From Phytohabitans sp037414955 (GTDB taxonomy: Bacteria > Actinomycetota > Actinomycetes > Mycobacteriales > Micromonosporaceae), in contig JBBEWH010000013.1 of the NCBI GenBank assembly GCA_037414955.1, forward strand, positions 92,757-156,756: 64,000 nt of DNA. Direction: 5' to 3'. Shown piece by piece: positions 35,446-44,067 of the stretch. The notes beneath the pieces were generated by a model. That model did not search any database and was not told the DNA's origin. It saw only the letters and a program-made list of their open reading frames with translations. Numbering within the stretch: position 1 is the first letter of the stretch; the number at the start of each line of letters is the position of its first letter. The position numbers and the translations under genes were made by a program.

Positions 35446-37035
35446 CTAGGTGGGGTATATCGATCTCGTGCCGGTTGTGGCGCGAGGGCTTGTCGGGCCG
35501 CTGATGCCGGCCGCTTCGAGTAGGCGGCGCCAGCCGCGCAGGTCGGGTCGGTCGGCGCTGGCGGCGATCACCCTGTCGGGGCGCACCAGGAGCGCGTCGG
35601 CGCCGGCCCGGTCCAGCAGCGCGGTGAGCGTGCCGTCGCGGTCGTCGCAGGGGACGACGCGGGTGTCGAGGGCGTCGAAGTAGGCGCGGGTCGCCGGGTC
35701 GAACGCGGCCACGTCGTCGCGGCGGCTGACGATGGCGAACCCGCTGCCGAGCACCTGATCGAGCGGCAGGTCGCCGCTGTCGACGCGTACCCGTGGTTGG
35801 GGACACAGCCGCCCGGCGGCGCGGTCGCGGCGTGCGGTGAGCGGCCCGGCGGCGAAGGCCGGCCACGCCACGTCGAGGGCCCGCCGTTCCACTCCGGGCA
35901 GGCGGGTCGCGGTACGCAGGACGGCCCGGCGGACCCGGGCGGTCCGCGCCGTGCCGCCGGTCATGAGCCAGCCGACGAGGATCGCCATGCGGACGACCCG
36001 GCGGGCGTACGGCCGCCGCTCGGCCTCGTAGGTGGACAGGAGCCGGTCGTCGGCCCGGCCGGTCAGGACCAGGGCCAGCTTCCAGGTGAGGTTGGCGGCG
36101 TCGCGGATGCCGGCGCACATGCCCTGGCCGATGAACGGCGGCGTGAGGTGCGCGGCGTCGCCGAGCAGGAAGACGCGTCCGGCGCGCCAGCGGTCGGCGA
36201 TGGCGCCGCGGAAGGTGTACCAGGTGCGGCGCAGCAGCGTGAGTTTGTCGGGGTCGACCGTGCCCAGCCACGGCCGGATCAGCCCGATGATCTGCGCCTC
36301 GGTGAGCTCGTCGGGCTGTTCGTCGGGGCGCAGCCGGAACTCCCACCGGTATCGACCAGGGGTGACCATCATGAAGGTGGCGGCGCGGTCGGGGTCGCAG
36401 ACCTGCTGCACGCCGTCGTAGCCGGGCAGCGGCTGCGGGCTGTGCGCGTCGACGACCAGCCACTGCTGGCTGAAGCCGAGGTCCTCCGTCTCCGCGCCGA
36501 TGCGGGCGCGCGTGACGCTGTTGGCGCCGTCGCAGCCCAGGACCGCGTCGGCCCACACCGCGCGTTCGGTGCCGGTGGTCAGGTCGCGGTAGCGCACCCG
36601 CACGGGTGCCGGGCCGCCCGGCACCTGGTCGATGGCGAACACCTCGACGTCGCCGCGCAACTCGGCCCGCGGCAGTTCGGCGAGCCGGTCACGGAGTACG
36701 CGTTCGAGGTCGGGCTGGTCGAACATGTTCGCCTGCGGGTAGCCATGGATGCGCCCGGAAGGGTCGCGGGTGAACTCGGCCAGCACCCGCAGTTGGGTGT
36801 CGACCAGTTGCATGCCCAGTGCCGGGCGGGAGATCGCCCGGACCTGTTCGGCGATGCCGAGATCGGCGAAGACGCGGAACACCTCGTCGTCGAAGTGCAC
36901 GGCGCGCGGTAACGGGTACACCTCGGGCCAGCGGTCCAGCACCAGACACTCGATGCCGCGCTGGGCCAGCATGATCGCGGCGGTGGTGCCGGTCGGCCCG
37001 GCTCCGATGATGACCACCGGGACGTGGCGCGTCAT
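35446..37035 (-). CDS. FAD-dependent aromatic hydroxylase (MhpA-like)
   Basis: 529 residues from ATG 37035, which overlaps the upstream stop (ATGA); the longer open frame is an artefact. FAD fingerprint VVIIGAGPTGTTAAIMLAQRG, the DG motif VLGCDGANSVTR and GD motif VFLLGDAAHLTPPF, all as in 3-(3-hydroxyphenyl)propionate and related hydroxylases. NAD(P)H-dependent ring hydroxylation would create the catechol opened by the dioxygenase encoded two genes upstream. The tail after about residue 400 is a thioredoxin-like domain common to the family. Confidence 0.9.
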   Translation of the reverse strand: MTRHVPVVIIGAGPTGTTAAIMLAQRGIECLVLDRWPEVYPLPRAVHFDDEVFRVFADLGIAEQVRAISRPALGMQLVDTQLRVLAEFTRDPSGRIHGYPQANMFDQPDLERVLRDRLAELPRAELRGDVEVFAIDQVPGGPAPVRVRYRDLTTGTERAVWADAVLGCDGANSVTRARIGAETEDLGFSQQWLVVDAHSPQPLPGYDGVQQVCDPDRAATFMMVTPGRYRWEFRLRPDEQPDELTEAQIIGLIRPWLGTVDPDKLTLLRRTWYTFRGAIADRWRAGRVFLLGDAAHLTPPFIGQGMCAGIRDAANLTWKLALVLTGRADDRLLSTYEAERRPYARRVVRMAILVGWLMTGGTARTARVRRAVLRTATRLPGVERRALDVAWPAFAAGPLTARRDRAAGRLCPQPRVRVDSGDLPLDQVLGSGFAIVSRRDDVAAFDPATRAYFDALDTRVVPCDDRDGTLTALLDRAGADALLVRPDRVIAASADRPDLRGWRRLLEAAGISGPTSPRATTGTRSIYPT

Positions 37036-37967
37036 CGGACCGTGTTGTGTTGTACGCCGAGGTCGAGTGCGCCGTCGGCGGTGCGGATCGCGGCGACCAC
37101 CCGGTCGCCGGGCCGGAGGTAGGCGCTGCTGCGGGCCTGTCCCTTGACGAACAGCTCCCACCGCTTGGCCTCGGGTAGCAGCCCGGCGATCCGCTGTACG
37201 AGCGCTCCCGGCGGCTGCAGGGCGACACCACCGGGCGTGCCGGTCAGCAGCAGGTCGCCGACGTCGAGGCGTTCTAAGGTGGACAGTTCGGTGAGGGTGG
37301 CGGCCGGGCCGAAGACCATGTCGCCGGCGAGGCTGTCCTGTCGTGTGGTGCCGTTGACCGACAGCGTCAGCCGCAAGTCGCGCCACCGGGCGACCTCGTG
37401 CCGGTCGGGCACGCACAGGTACGGCCCGACCGGGCAGAACGAGGGATAGCTCTTGCCCTTGTACCACTGGCCTTGCGGCAGCTGAACGTCACGGGCGCTG
37501 ACGTCGTTGGCCAGCACGAACCCGCCAACGTAGTCGGCGAGGGTGTCGCCGTTCACCTCGACCGGCCCGGTGATCGCCTTGCCGAGGACGATGCCCAGCT
37601 CGACCTCGTAGTCGAGCAGCCGCACATGCGCGGGCCGGACGATGTCGTCGTCCGGGCCGGCCAGCGAGGCGGTCGACTTGGTGAACAACATGTTGAACGC
37701 CCGGTTCGGGTCCATGCCGGACTCGATCATGTGGGACCGGTAGTTGGCGCCCTGGCAGAGGATCCGGGCGTCCGGGACCGGGGGCAGCAGCCGCAAACTC
37801 TTGAGCCGAACGGGTTTGGTGTCGAGCGTCCGCGCCAGCTTGACGCCCTCGGCGAGCACATCGGCGGTGCTGACGTACTCGGGTGGCAGGGGCAGGACGG
37901 TGTCGTCGCGGACGACGCCCCAGGCGGCGCCGTCGTCGGTCGCGTATCGGACCAGGTTCACGCTCAT
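37032..37967 (-). CDS. fumarylacetoacetate-hydrolase-family protein
   Basis: 311 residues. FAH fold with metal-binding acidic residues: LLDYEVELGIVLGKAI (E-x-E), NDVSARDVQ, KSYPSFCPVGPYL and the LTGTPGGVALQ motif. In meta-cleavage pathways such enzymes hydrolyse the ring-fission product or act as hydratase/decarboxylase. Overlaps both neighbours by four bases (ATGA), so it is translated together with the dioxygenase and hydroxylase. Confidence 0.9.
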   Translation of the reverse strand: MSVNLVRYATDDGAAWGVVRDDTVLPLPPEYVSTADVLAEGVKLARTLDTKPVRLKSLRLLPPVPDARILCQGANYRSHMIESGMDPNRAFNMLFTKSTASLAGPDDDIVRPAHVRLLDYEVELGIVLGKAITGPVEVNGDTLADYVGGFVLANDVSARDVQLPQGQWYKGKSYPSFCPVGPYLCVPDRHEVARWRDLRLTLSVNGTTRQDSLAGDMVFGPAATLTELSTLERLDVGDLLLTGTPGGVALQPPGALVQRIAGLLPEAKRWELFVKGQARSSAYLRPGDRVVAAIRTADGALDLGVQHNTVR

Positions 37968-39091
37968 TTGGTGGCCACCTTCAGCAGACCGACGAGGCGC
38001 CGGATGTCGAACTCGTTGTCGTCGGCGCGCAGCGCGGTGACGAGGTCGCGGATCAGGTGTGCGGACGGCTTGGCGCCGAGGAAATTACGGGTGACCGACG
38101 GGCCCCACTGCGCCAGCCCGCTCGCGGACATCTGCGCCCAGCCCACCTCGACGGTGTTGTCGAACATGTCCCCGTCCGCGAAGTGCTCCACCATCACGCT
38201 GTCCGGGTCGCGCCAGTAGTCGAAAATCTGGCTGCCCTGGATGTGGCGACCGATGCCCCAGGCGCGCGTGTAGCCGCGTTCCTTGAGGAACTCCCCGCCC
38301 GCGGCGACCGCGTCGAGGTCGGCCACCTCGTAGGCCGAGTGCACGTAGCGGCGGCCCGGTCCGAGATGCATCGCGAGGGTGTGGTGGTCCGCCGGGGTCG
38401 CGCCGCGGTCGCAGCGGATGAACGCCATGGTGGGGCCGCGCTCGCGCTGGCCGGGAAAGTACAGAAAGTCGCTCACGATGAGGCCGAGGTTCTCCAGGTA
38501 CCAGTCCAGCGCCCCCTCGAACCGTGGCGTCTCCAGCACCACGTGGCCTAGGCGCTCGATCCGTGACGGTTCGCGTGGCGGCCGCTGGGTCGCGTTGACG
38601 CGCCGCACCTCGCCGAAGTTGAGCGGTAGCGGCGCCTGCCGCGGCAGCTCCGCAAGCTCCTCCACGCCGGCCACCACCCGCACCGGGATGCCCGACGGGT
38701 CCACCAGCCGGACCACCGCCCCACCACCTGGACCACGCCGGTCGCGGACGCTCGCCCCGTTGGCGCGCGCCAGCCTTTCCAGATCGTCGCGGCTCGACGC
38801 GCGAAACGCCGGGCCGACGAACCGCGAGCTCCGGCCATGCCGGATGATCACGCACTGGGAACCGGGCAGCGTGCCACGAAGATGCAGCTCCGCACCGTCC
38901 CGGTAAGCCGTGGCGAAGCCGAAGTCGTGGGCGAACCGCTCCGCCGCGTCCAGATCAGGCTTCTCGAACTCGAGCCAGGCCAGGTCCTCGATCTTGATCA
39001 CCGGATTCCTGGCCCGATCCAGCCGGTCGCCGCGCACCGCTCCCTGCTCGCTGTGCAGGTCCTCGTGCGCCGTCTTCGCCGTCGCGCTCAT
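37964..39091 (-). CDS. extradiol (VOC-type) ring-cleavage dioxygenase
   Basis: 375 residues with two VOC modules. The C-terminal module has ligands of the Fe(II)/Mn(II) site: His in RLGHVVLET, His in the DHHTLAMH/YVHSAYEV region and Glu in VMVEHFADG. Opens catecholic rings next to a hydroxyl group. First gene of a three-gene operon (dioxygenase, FAH, hydroxylase); AGGTGATC lies upstream of ATG 39091. Its first ~130 bases are duplicated at 40481-40611. Confidence 0.88.
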   Translation of the reverse strand: MSATAKTAHEDLHSEQGAVRGDRLDRARNPVIKIEDLAWLEFEKPDLDAAERFAHDFGFATAYRDGAELHLRGTLPGSQCVIIRHGRSSRFVGPAFRASSRDDLERLARANGASVRDRRGPGGGAVVRLVDPSGIPVRVVAGVEELAELPRQAPLPLNFGEVRRVNATQRPPREPSRIERLGHVVLETPRFEGALDWYLENLGLIVSDFLYFPGQRERGPTMAFIRCDRGATPADHHTLAMHLGPGRRYVHSAYEVADLDAVAAGGEFLKERGYTRAWGIGRHIQGSQIFDYWRDPDSVMVEHFADGDMFDNTVEVGWAQMSASGLAQWGPSVTRNFLGAKPSAHLIRDLVTALRADDNEFDIRRLVGLLKVATK

Positions 39092-39110
39092 ATCTGATCA
39101 CCTCCGCGTA

Positions 39111-39128
39111 ACTGACGACATCATCAGT
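39111..39128. promoter_or_regulatory. operator-like palindrome O1
   Basis: ACTGACGACATCATCAGT, an imperfect copy of the perfect palindrome at 39269-39286. Twenty bases upstream of the dioxygenase start. Confidence 0.65.
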
Positions 39129-39163
39129 CTTCGCTCGCCACCTTGTCAACGAGACGACTCAGA

Positions 39164-39179
39164 ACTGATGCCCTCATCA
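39164..39179. promoter_or_regulatory. operator-like palindrome O2 (degenerate)
   Basis: ACTGATGccctCATCA, a partial match to the other two sites (TGATG/CATCA arms), centred between the divergent genes. Confidence 0.4.
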
Positions 39180-39268
39180 CATTGAGGACGCGCCGACGCC
39201 TCGGCCGACGACGCCCGGGGGCGCTGGCCGCTAACTGAGATGTGCCCTATTCCGAGGAGATCATCTAT

Positions 39269-39286
39269 ACTGATGACATTATCAGT
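39269..39286. promoter_or_regulatory. operator-like palindrome O3
   Basis: ACTGAT-gacatt-ATCAGT, perfect 6-bp arms, 33 bases upstream of the MBL hydrolase start. With O1 and O2 it suggests one repressor for both divergent transcripts; no such regulator gene is adjacent. Confidence 0.7.
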
Positions 39287-39318
39287 TACTCCCGTCTGTA
39301 GATGGAGGAGGATCTTCG

Positions 39319-40440
39319 ATGCGTTTCCCGTCGCAACGCCCCGTGAGCCGTCGCGCCGCCATAACGGGTCTGGTGGGCCTGGGCGCGGTCGCTGCTGCGC
39401 CAGTGGCGCTGGTGAGCTGCTCGGGGGAGTCGCCGCTGTCCCTGCCGGATCCGCTCGTGCGGCAGGTGCTGCAGCGGCAGGTGCGTCGGATGGCGGACGC
39501 CACGCGTGAGGACTACCTCCAGGACGGCCAATTGCACGTCCTCCTCGCCGGGACCGGGTCGCCGGAGCCCGGCAGCACCCGTGCCGGGGCGTGCGTCGCG
39601 GTCTTGGTCGCCGGGCGCACCTTCGTCTTCGACTCCGGTCCCGGCTCTCCGGCGCGGATGCTGGCGGCGGGCGTCCCGCTCACCAGCGTCAGCGACGTCT
39701 TCCTGACCCACTACCATTCGGACCATCTCAACGGCCTGCCGGAGCTCTCCGTACAGCGCTGGGTCACTGGCAAGGCGACGTCGCCCCTGGTCGTGCACGG
39801 ACCGACCGGGTCACGTTCCGGGGTCGCCGAGGTCGTGGCGGGATTCAACCAGGGCATGCTCGCGGATCGCGAGATGCGCATGGCCAACCAACCGGACCGG
39901 CTCGGGGACCCAGCGTCCGGGCTGTTGCAGGCGCGCTCCTTCGGGGTCCAGGGGCAGGACGCAGTCCGGGTCTACGCGGACGGCGACGGCGTTGTCATCG
40001 ACGCCTTTCTCGTCGATCACGGTCCAGTCAAGCCTGCGGTCGGCTACCGCCTGAGCTACGCCGGCCGCAGCATGGTCGTGTCGGGTGACACGGCCAAGAG
40101 CGCCAACCTGGCCCGTCACTCCCGAAAAGCCGACCTTCTCGTGCACGAGGCGATGGACAAGCAGTCCGTCCGTGACGGCGTCGCCGCCCTTCGCGGCCTC
40201 GGCGTGAACGACCGCGCGGACCAGTTCGAATCCACCCTGCGGTACCACTCCAGCTTCGCGGACGCCGCCGAGGTCGCGGCCGAGGCGGAGGTCGCCGAGC
40301 TTGTGTACACACACATCATTCCGGACCCGCCGAACGCACTGGCTCGCAACCTGTTCCTGCAGCGCTCACGCTGCATCTTCGACGGGGACCGCGCCATCGC
40401 CGAGGACGGCGACTGGTGGCACCTCACGCCACAGATTTGA
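39319..40440 (+). CDS. exported MBL-fold hydrolase (RNase Z/arylsulfatase-like)
   Basis: 373 residues. Twin-arginine-type signal (VSRRAAITGLVGLGAVAAAP) with a Cys after it (ALVSC), so a Tat-exported lipoprotein is possible. Metallo-beta-lactamase fold: LLAGTGSPEPGS, FDSGPGS, metal motif THYHSDH, SGDT, and a C-terminal YTHIIP. AGGAGGA precedes ATG 39319. Shares the operator region with the aromatic operon; could act on an aromatic ester or sulfate outside the cytoplasm (inference). Confidence 0.85.
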   Translation: MRFPSQRPVSRRAAITGLVGLGAVAAAPVALVSCSGESPLSLPDPLVRQVLQRQVRRMADATREDYLQDGQLHVLLAGTGSPEPGSTRAGACVAVLVAGRTFVFDSGPGSPARMLAAGVPLTSVSDVFLTHYHSDHLNGLPELSVQRWVTGKATSPLVVHGPTGSRSGVAEVVAGFNQGMLADREMRMANQPDRLGDPASGLLQARSFGVQGQDAVRVYADGDGVVIDAFLVDHGPVKPAVGYRLSYAGRSMVVSGDTAKSANLARHSRKADLLVHEAMDKQSVRDGVAALRGLGVNDRADQFESTLRYHSSFADAAEVAAEAEVAELVYTHIIPDPPNALARNLFLQRSRCIFDGDRAIAEDGDWWHLTPQI

Positions 40441-40854
40441 AGTAACCACGCGGGACAACCAGCCCGAAGGGGAGCCAGAGACCGCTCCGCCGCGTCCAGA
40501 TCAGGCTTCTCGAACTCGAGCCAGGCCAGGTCCGCGACCTTGGTCACCGGATTCCTGGCCCGATCCAGTCGGTCGCCGCGCACCGCTCCCTGCTCGCTGT
40601 GTAGGTTCTCGAGACCGCCGGCGGCCAGCAGCCCTCGGCGGGACTTGGCGGGACACCGCAATGATGGGTGATCGCCTGCGTGGGGAGGCGTCACTAGGTG
40701 ACGACCTTGCCGGCGTGGGTGCGCCCGACACGGACGCGTGTTGGACGCCACCTGCCCGCTGCCGCCACGGGGTGCCTGACCCGGCGTGGTGGTCCAGTCT
40801 GCGTTGGTTCGGGCTCGTTGTGCTCCTCCTTTCGCCATTGCGCCGGGGGAACGG
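40441..40854. other. gene-free stretch with duplicated debris
   Basis: 414 bases between the MBL hydrolases. It contains the 131-bp dioxygenase duplicate (40481-40611) and, on the minus strand near 40700-40730, a short VGRTHAGKVVT stop-terminated tail that could be the end of an MDR dehydrogenase. No intact gene. Confidence 0.6.
40481..40611 (-). pseudogene. torn 5' end of a second extradiol dioxygenase
   Basis: About 125 of 131 positions match 38935-39065, same orientation. It encodes LHSEQGAVRGDRLDRARNPV and LAWLEFEKPDLDAAER before running into unrelated sequence. The differences include V/I and K/V changes, so it is a diverged paralog rather than a fresh copy: the remainder of that gene has been lost. 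Confidence 0.85.
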
Positions 40855-41649
40855 TCAGACTTCGACCTGCTCCGGCGAGCCGATGGGTAGCCATCGGAGG
40901 GCGTTGCGGACGGGCGGTGACGCGTTCGCGAAGGCTGCCTCGATGCCGGGGCGCCCCTCGTGGAAGTGGCTCCAGCCCTCGTAGTGCACGGGCAGGATCG
41001 TGCGGGGGCGCAGGAGGTCGCAGAGTGCGGCGCCGTCGCGGCCGGTCATTGTGTAGTGCAGCGGGCCGGTGACGCCGAACCGTACCGCGCCCAGGTGGAG
41101 CAGGACGGTGCCGACATCGAGCCGGGACCCGACCTGCCGGACGCCTCCATAGAGGACGGTGTCACCGGAGATCCAGAGCTGGCCGTGCCGCTGGCCCTCC
41201 CAGCGCACTGCGAAGCCAATGACGTGGCCGGTGATCGGCCGGCTGAGTGGCGGGCCGTGGCGGCACGGTGTGGCGGTGATGTCGAGGGTGGGTCGCCCCG
41301 GGGATTCGAGGCGGGTGGTCTGCCATGGCAGCAGGCCGCGGGCGTGGCCGCCGAGCCGCCCGGCGCCGGCCGCGGTAGTCACCACGGTGTCCGTAGTGGA
41401 CAGTAGTGAGCGGCCGAGGTCGTCGAGGTTGTCGGCGTGGTGGTCGTGGGTGAGAAGCACCGCGTCGACGGGCGGCAGGCCGGAGAGCGGAACCGCGGGC
41501 CCGGCCTCCTTGTGGGAGGCCGAGCCCCAGCCGAACCTGTACCGGCGTCCGGGCGGATCGAAGGTCGGGTCGGTGAGTAACCGCCAGCCGCCGACCTCGA
41601 TCAACACGGTCGGGCCGCCGATGTGGGTGAAGCGGACGTCAGCGGGCAT
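40855..41649 (-). CDS. MBL-fold metallohydrolase (UlaG-like)
   Basis: 264 residues. THIGGPTVLIE near the N-terminus, LLTHDHHADNLDD metal motif, HGP, ISGDTV and a final LPVHYEGW His. Cytosolic, two-metal hydrolase of unknown substrate (the family includes lactonases and phosphodiesterases). Start overlaps the stop of the preceding alpha/beta hydrolase by 11 bases; last gene of the LAL-regulator operon. Confidence 0.87.
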   Translation of the reverse strand: MPADVRFTHIGGPTVLIEVGGWRLLTDPTFDPPGRRYRFGWGSASHKEAGPAVPLSGLPPVDAVLLTHDHHADNLDDLGRSLLSTTDTVVTTAAGAGRLGGHARGLLPWQTTRLESPGRPTLDITATPCRHGPPLSRPITGHVIGFAVRWEGQRHGQLWISGDTVLYGGVRQVGSRLDVGTVLLHLGAVRFGVTGPLHYTMTGRDGAALCDLLRPRTILPVHYEGWSHFHEGRPGIEAAFANASPPVRNALRWLPIGSPEQVEV

Positions 41650-42427
41650 GGGCGAGCGCCCACTCCAGAACTTCGTCGGCGATCCGCTCCCAGCCCTTCT
41701 GCGCGGGCAGCAGGTGGGCGTAGCCGGCGTACTCGCGCCGTTCGGTGATGGTATTGGACTTGTAGTGCTTGGCGTTCGACTCCTGGATGGCCGGCGGCAT
41801 GATGTGGTCCTCGCTGCCGGAGACGAACAGCAGCGGCGCCCGCTGGTCGTTGTGGTAGTCGACCCAGGTGTCCTGGTGACCGGGCTGGAAGTTGGCCAGC
41901 ACGCCGCCCCACAGGATGCCGCCGGAGGCGGGGATGTGGTAGCGCTCGTAGAGGGCGCGCCCCTCCTCCTCCGAGAACGTGTTGGTGAACGCGTACTGCC
42001 ACTGCTCGGGCGTCAGCCCGATCGCCTTGTGCCGGTTGGCTGGGCTCTTGAGCACCGGGAACGTCGACTTCAGCTGCGACAGGGGCACCACGCGCACGCC
42101 CTCGGTGGGTGCCGAGTTGAGCGCCACGGCGGCGGCGCCGAAGCCGTGGTCGAGCAGGATCTGGGTGAACGCGCCGCCGGCCGAGTGGCCGATGATGATC
42201 GGCGGCTCGGGCAGCGACCGGCAGACCTCTTCGAGGTGCGCGATGATCTTCGGTACGGTCACCTCGAGAATCGGGGTGGGGTCGGCGTTGAGCGCCTCCA
42301 CCTCGACTTCGAAGCCGGGGTAGGCGGGTGCCACCACCTGGTGGCCCTTGCTCTGGTAGTGGGTGATCCAGTTTTCCCAGCTGCGGGGCGTCACCCAGAA
42401 GCCGTGCACCAGGACGATCGGTCTCAT
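41639..42427 (-). CDS. alpha/beta hydrolase
   Basis: 262 residues from ATG 42427 (ATGA overlap with the gene before). Oxyanion region IVLVHGFWVTPRSWE, nucleophile elbow IIGHSAGGAF, Asp in GSEDHIMPP and His in YAGYAHLLP. Intact triad. Esterase or lipase-like; substrate unknown. Confidence 0.88.
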   Translation of the reverse strand: MRPIVLVHGFWVTPRSWENWITHYQSKGHQVVAPAYPGFEVEVEALNADPTPILEVTVPKIIAHLEEVCRSLPEPPIIIGHSAGGAFTQILLDHGFGAAAVALNSAPTEGVRVVPLSQLKSTFPVLKSPANRHKAIGLTPEQWQYAFTNTFSEEEGRALYERYHIPASGGILWGGVLANFQPGHQDTWVDYHNDQRAPLLFVSGSEDHIMPPAIQESNAKHYKSNTITERREYAGYAHLLPAQKGWERIADEVLEWALAHAR

Positions 42428-43257
42428 GCGTTGTACTCCTTGAGGAAGGCGAGCAGGTCGTCGCCGAGTTGCTGCTTGTGGGTGTCGGTGATGCCGTGCG
42501 GGGCGCCCGGGTACACCTTCAGCTGGGCGCCCTTCACGCGGGCGGCGGAGGCCTTGCCACCTACCTCGAACGGCACGACCTGGTCGTCGTCGCCGTGGAT
42601 GACGAGGGTGGGTACGTCGATGGCGTCCAGGTCGGGGCGGAAGTCGGTGGCGGAGAAGGCGGCGATGCACTCGTACGCGTTGCGGTGTCCGGCGGCCATG
42701 CTCTGCAGCCAGAATACGTCCCGGATCCCTTGCGAGACGGTGCTTCCGGGGCGGTTGTGACCGAAGAACGGCCCGTCGGCGAGGTCCTTGTAGAGCTGGG
42801 AGCGGTCGGCGAGCGAGCCGGCGCGGATGCCGTCGAACACCTCGACCGGCACCCCGCCGGGGTTGTCGTCGGTCTTGAGCATGAACGGCGGCACCGCGGA
42901 GACGAGCACGACCTGGGCGACCCGCCCGGTGCCGTGCCGGCCCACATAGCGGGCCACCTCGCCGCCGCCGGTGGAGAAGCCGACCAGGGTGGCCTCGCGC
43001 AGGTCGAGCGTGTCGAGGACGGCGGCGAGGTCGTCGGCATACGTGTCCATCTCGTTGCCGTGCCAGGTCTGGGTGGAGCGGCCGTGGCCGCGCCGGTCGT
43101 GCGCGATGACCCGGTAGCCGTTGTCCGCCAGGAAGTACGCCTGCGCTTCCCAGCTGTCGGAGTGCAGCGGCCAGCCGTGGGCCAGTACGACCGGGCGGCC
43201 GGCACCCCAGTCCTTGTAGAAGAGCTGGGCGCCGTCGGAAACGGTGACGAAAGGCAT
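42424..43257 (-). CDS. cofactor-free haloperoxidase / arylesterase-type hydrolase
   Basis: 277 residues. LAHGWPLHSDSWE, nucleophile elbow GFSTGGGE, acid in HGDDDQVVP and His in PGAPHGI: the signature of non-heme chloroperoxidase-type perhydrolases and arylesterases. Cytosolic. Third gene in the hydrolase run. Confidence 0.9.
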   Translation of the reverse strand: MPFVTVSDGAQLFYKDWGAGRPVVLAHGWPLHSDSWEAQAYFLADNGYRVIAHDRRGHGRSTQTWHGNEMDTYADDLAAVLDTLDLREATLVGFSTGGGEVARYVGRHGTGRVAQVVLVSAVPPFMLKTDDNPGGVPVEVFDGIRAGSLADRSQLYKDLADGPFFGHNRPGSTVSQGIRDVFWLQSMAAGHRNAYECIAAFSATDFRPDLDAIDVPTLVIHGDDDQVVPFEVGGKASAARVKGAQLKVYPGAPHGITDTHKQQLGDDLLAFLKEYNA

Positions 43258-43266
43258 GGTCTGCTC

Positions 43267-44058
43267 CTAGCGGTGCGATGCGGCCTGGAGGATGAGGGCG
43301 AGGGTGGCGTCGGGCTTGGAGGTCATGGCGACGTGCGAGGCGCGTACCTCGACCACGCGGGCGCCGGCCCGTTGTGCCATGAAGCGTTGCGTGGCGGCCG
43401 GGATCACCTGGTCGTCCTTGGCCACGAGAGTCCACGATGGAATGCTCTTCCAGGCCGGCTCGCCGGACGGCTGCCGGAGGGTGGCCACGTCGGCGGGGCG
43501 CTGCGAGACCGCCATGGCGGCCGCGGTGGCGGCGGGCAGGTCGGCGCAGAAGACCTCGTGGAAGAGTGGGAGCTTGATGTAGCCGTCCGCGCCGCTGGGG
43601 TGCGGGCGGATGTCGAGCGCGTCGGGTCCGAGCCGGCTGCCGGGAAACTTCGCGGAGAGGGTCTCGACCGTGTCACCGGCGTCCGGGGCGAAGGCGGCGA
43701 CGTACACCAGGGCCTTGACGTTGGGGTTTGCGGTGGCGGCGTTGGTGATGACGAACCCGCCGTAGGAATGTCCGACCAGGACGACCGGGCCGGACACGGT
43801 GGACAGGACACTTCGGACGTACGCGGCGTCCGCGTCCACGCCGCGCAGCGGGTTGGCCGGCGCGAGCACCGGATACCCCTTGCGTTGCAGCCGCTTGGCG
43901 AGCTCCGTGAAGCCGGAGGCGTCGGCGAACGCGCCGTGCACGAGTACCACGGTGGGTTTGGGCGCGGTCCGGCTGGCGGCCGAGGCCACGCCGGCGCCGG
44001 TCAGCGGCACGGCGGCGGCCAGGATGAGAGCGATGATGAGTCGTCGTCGGCGGAGCAC
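43267..44058 (-). CDS. secreted alpha/beta hydrolase
   Basis: 263 residues with a Sec signal (RRRRLIIALILAAAVPLTG..ASA). VLVHGAFADASGF, nucleophile GHSYGGFV, Asp around AKDDQVIP and His in RASHVAMT. Salicylate-esterase/EstC-like family. Paralog of the next gene upstream, which has lost its catalytic Ser. Confidence 0.87.
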   Translation of the reverse strand: MLRRRRLIIALILAAAVPLTGAGVASAASRTAPKPTVVLVHGAFADASGFTELAKRLQRKGYPVLAPANPLRGVDADAAYVRSVLSTVSGPVVLVGHSYGGFVITNAATANPNVKALVYVAAFAPDAGDTVETLSAKFPGSRLGPDALDIRPHPSGADGYIKLPLFHEVFCADLPAATAAAMAVSQRPADVATLRQPSGEPAWKSIPSWTLVAKDDQVIPAATQRFMAQRAGARVVEVRASHVAMTSKPDATLALILQAASHR

Positions 44059-44067
44059 AAGGGCCTC

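Noticed and set aside
35162..36556. 464-codon open frame antisense/out of frame within the FAD hydroxylase gene
   Set aside because: Arg/Pro/Ala-rich shadow translation typical of the opposite or third frame in high-GC genes; no motif.
40700..40731. MDR-like tail VGRTHAGKVVT
   Set aside because: Only eleven residues support it; too short to call a pseudogene.
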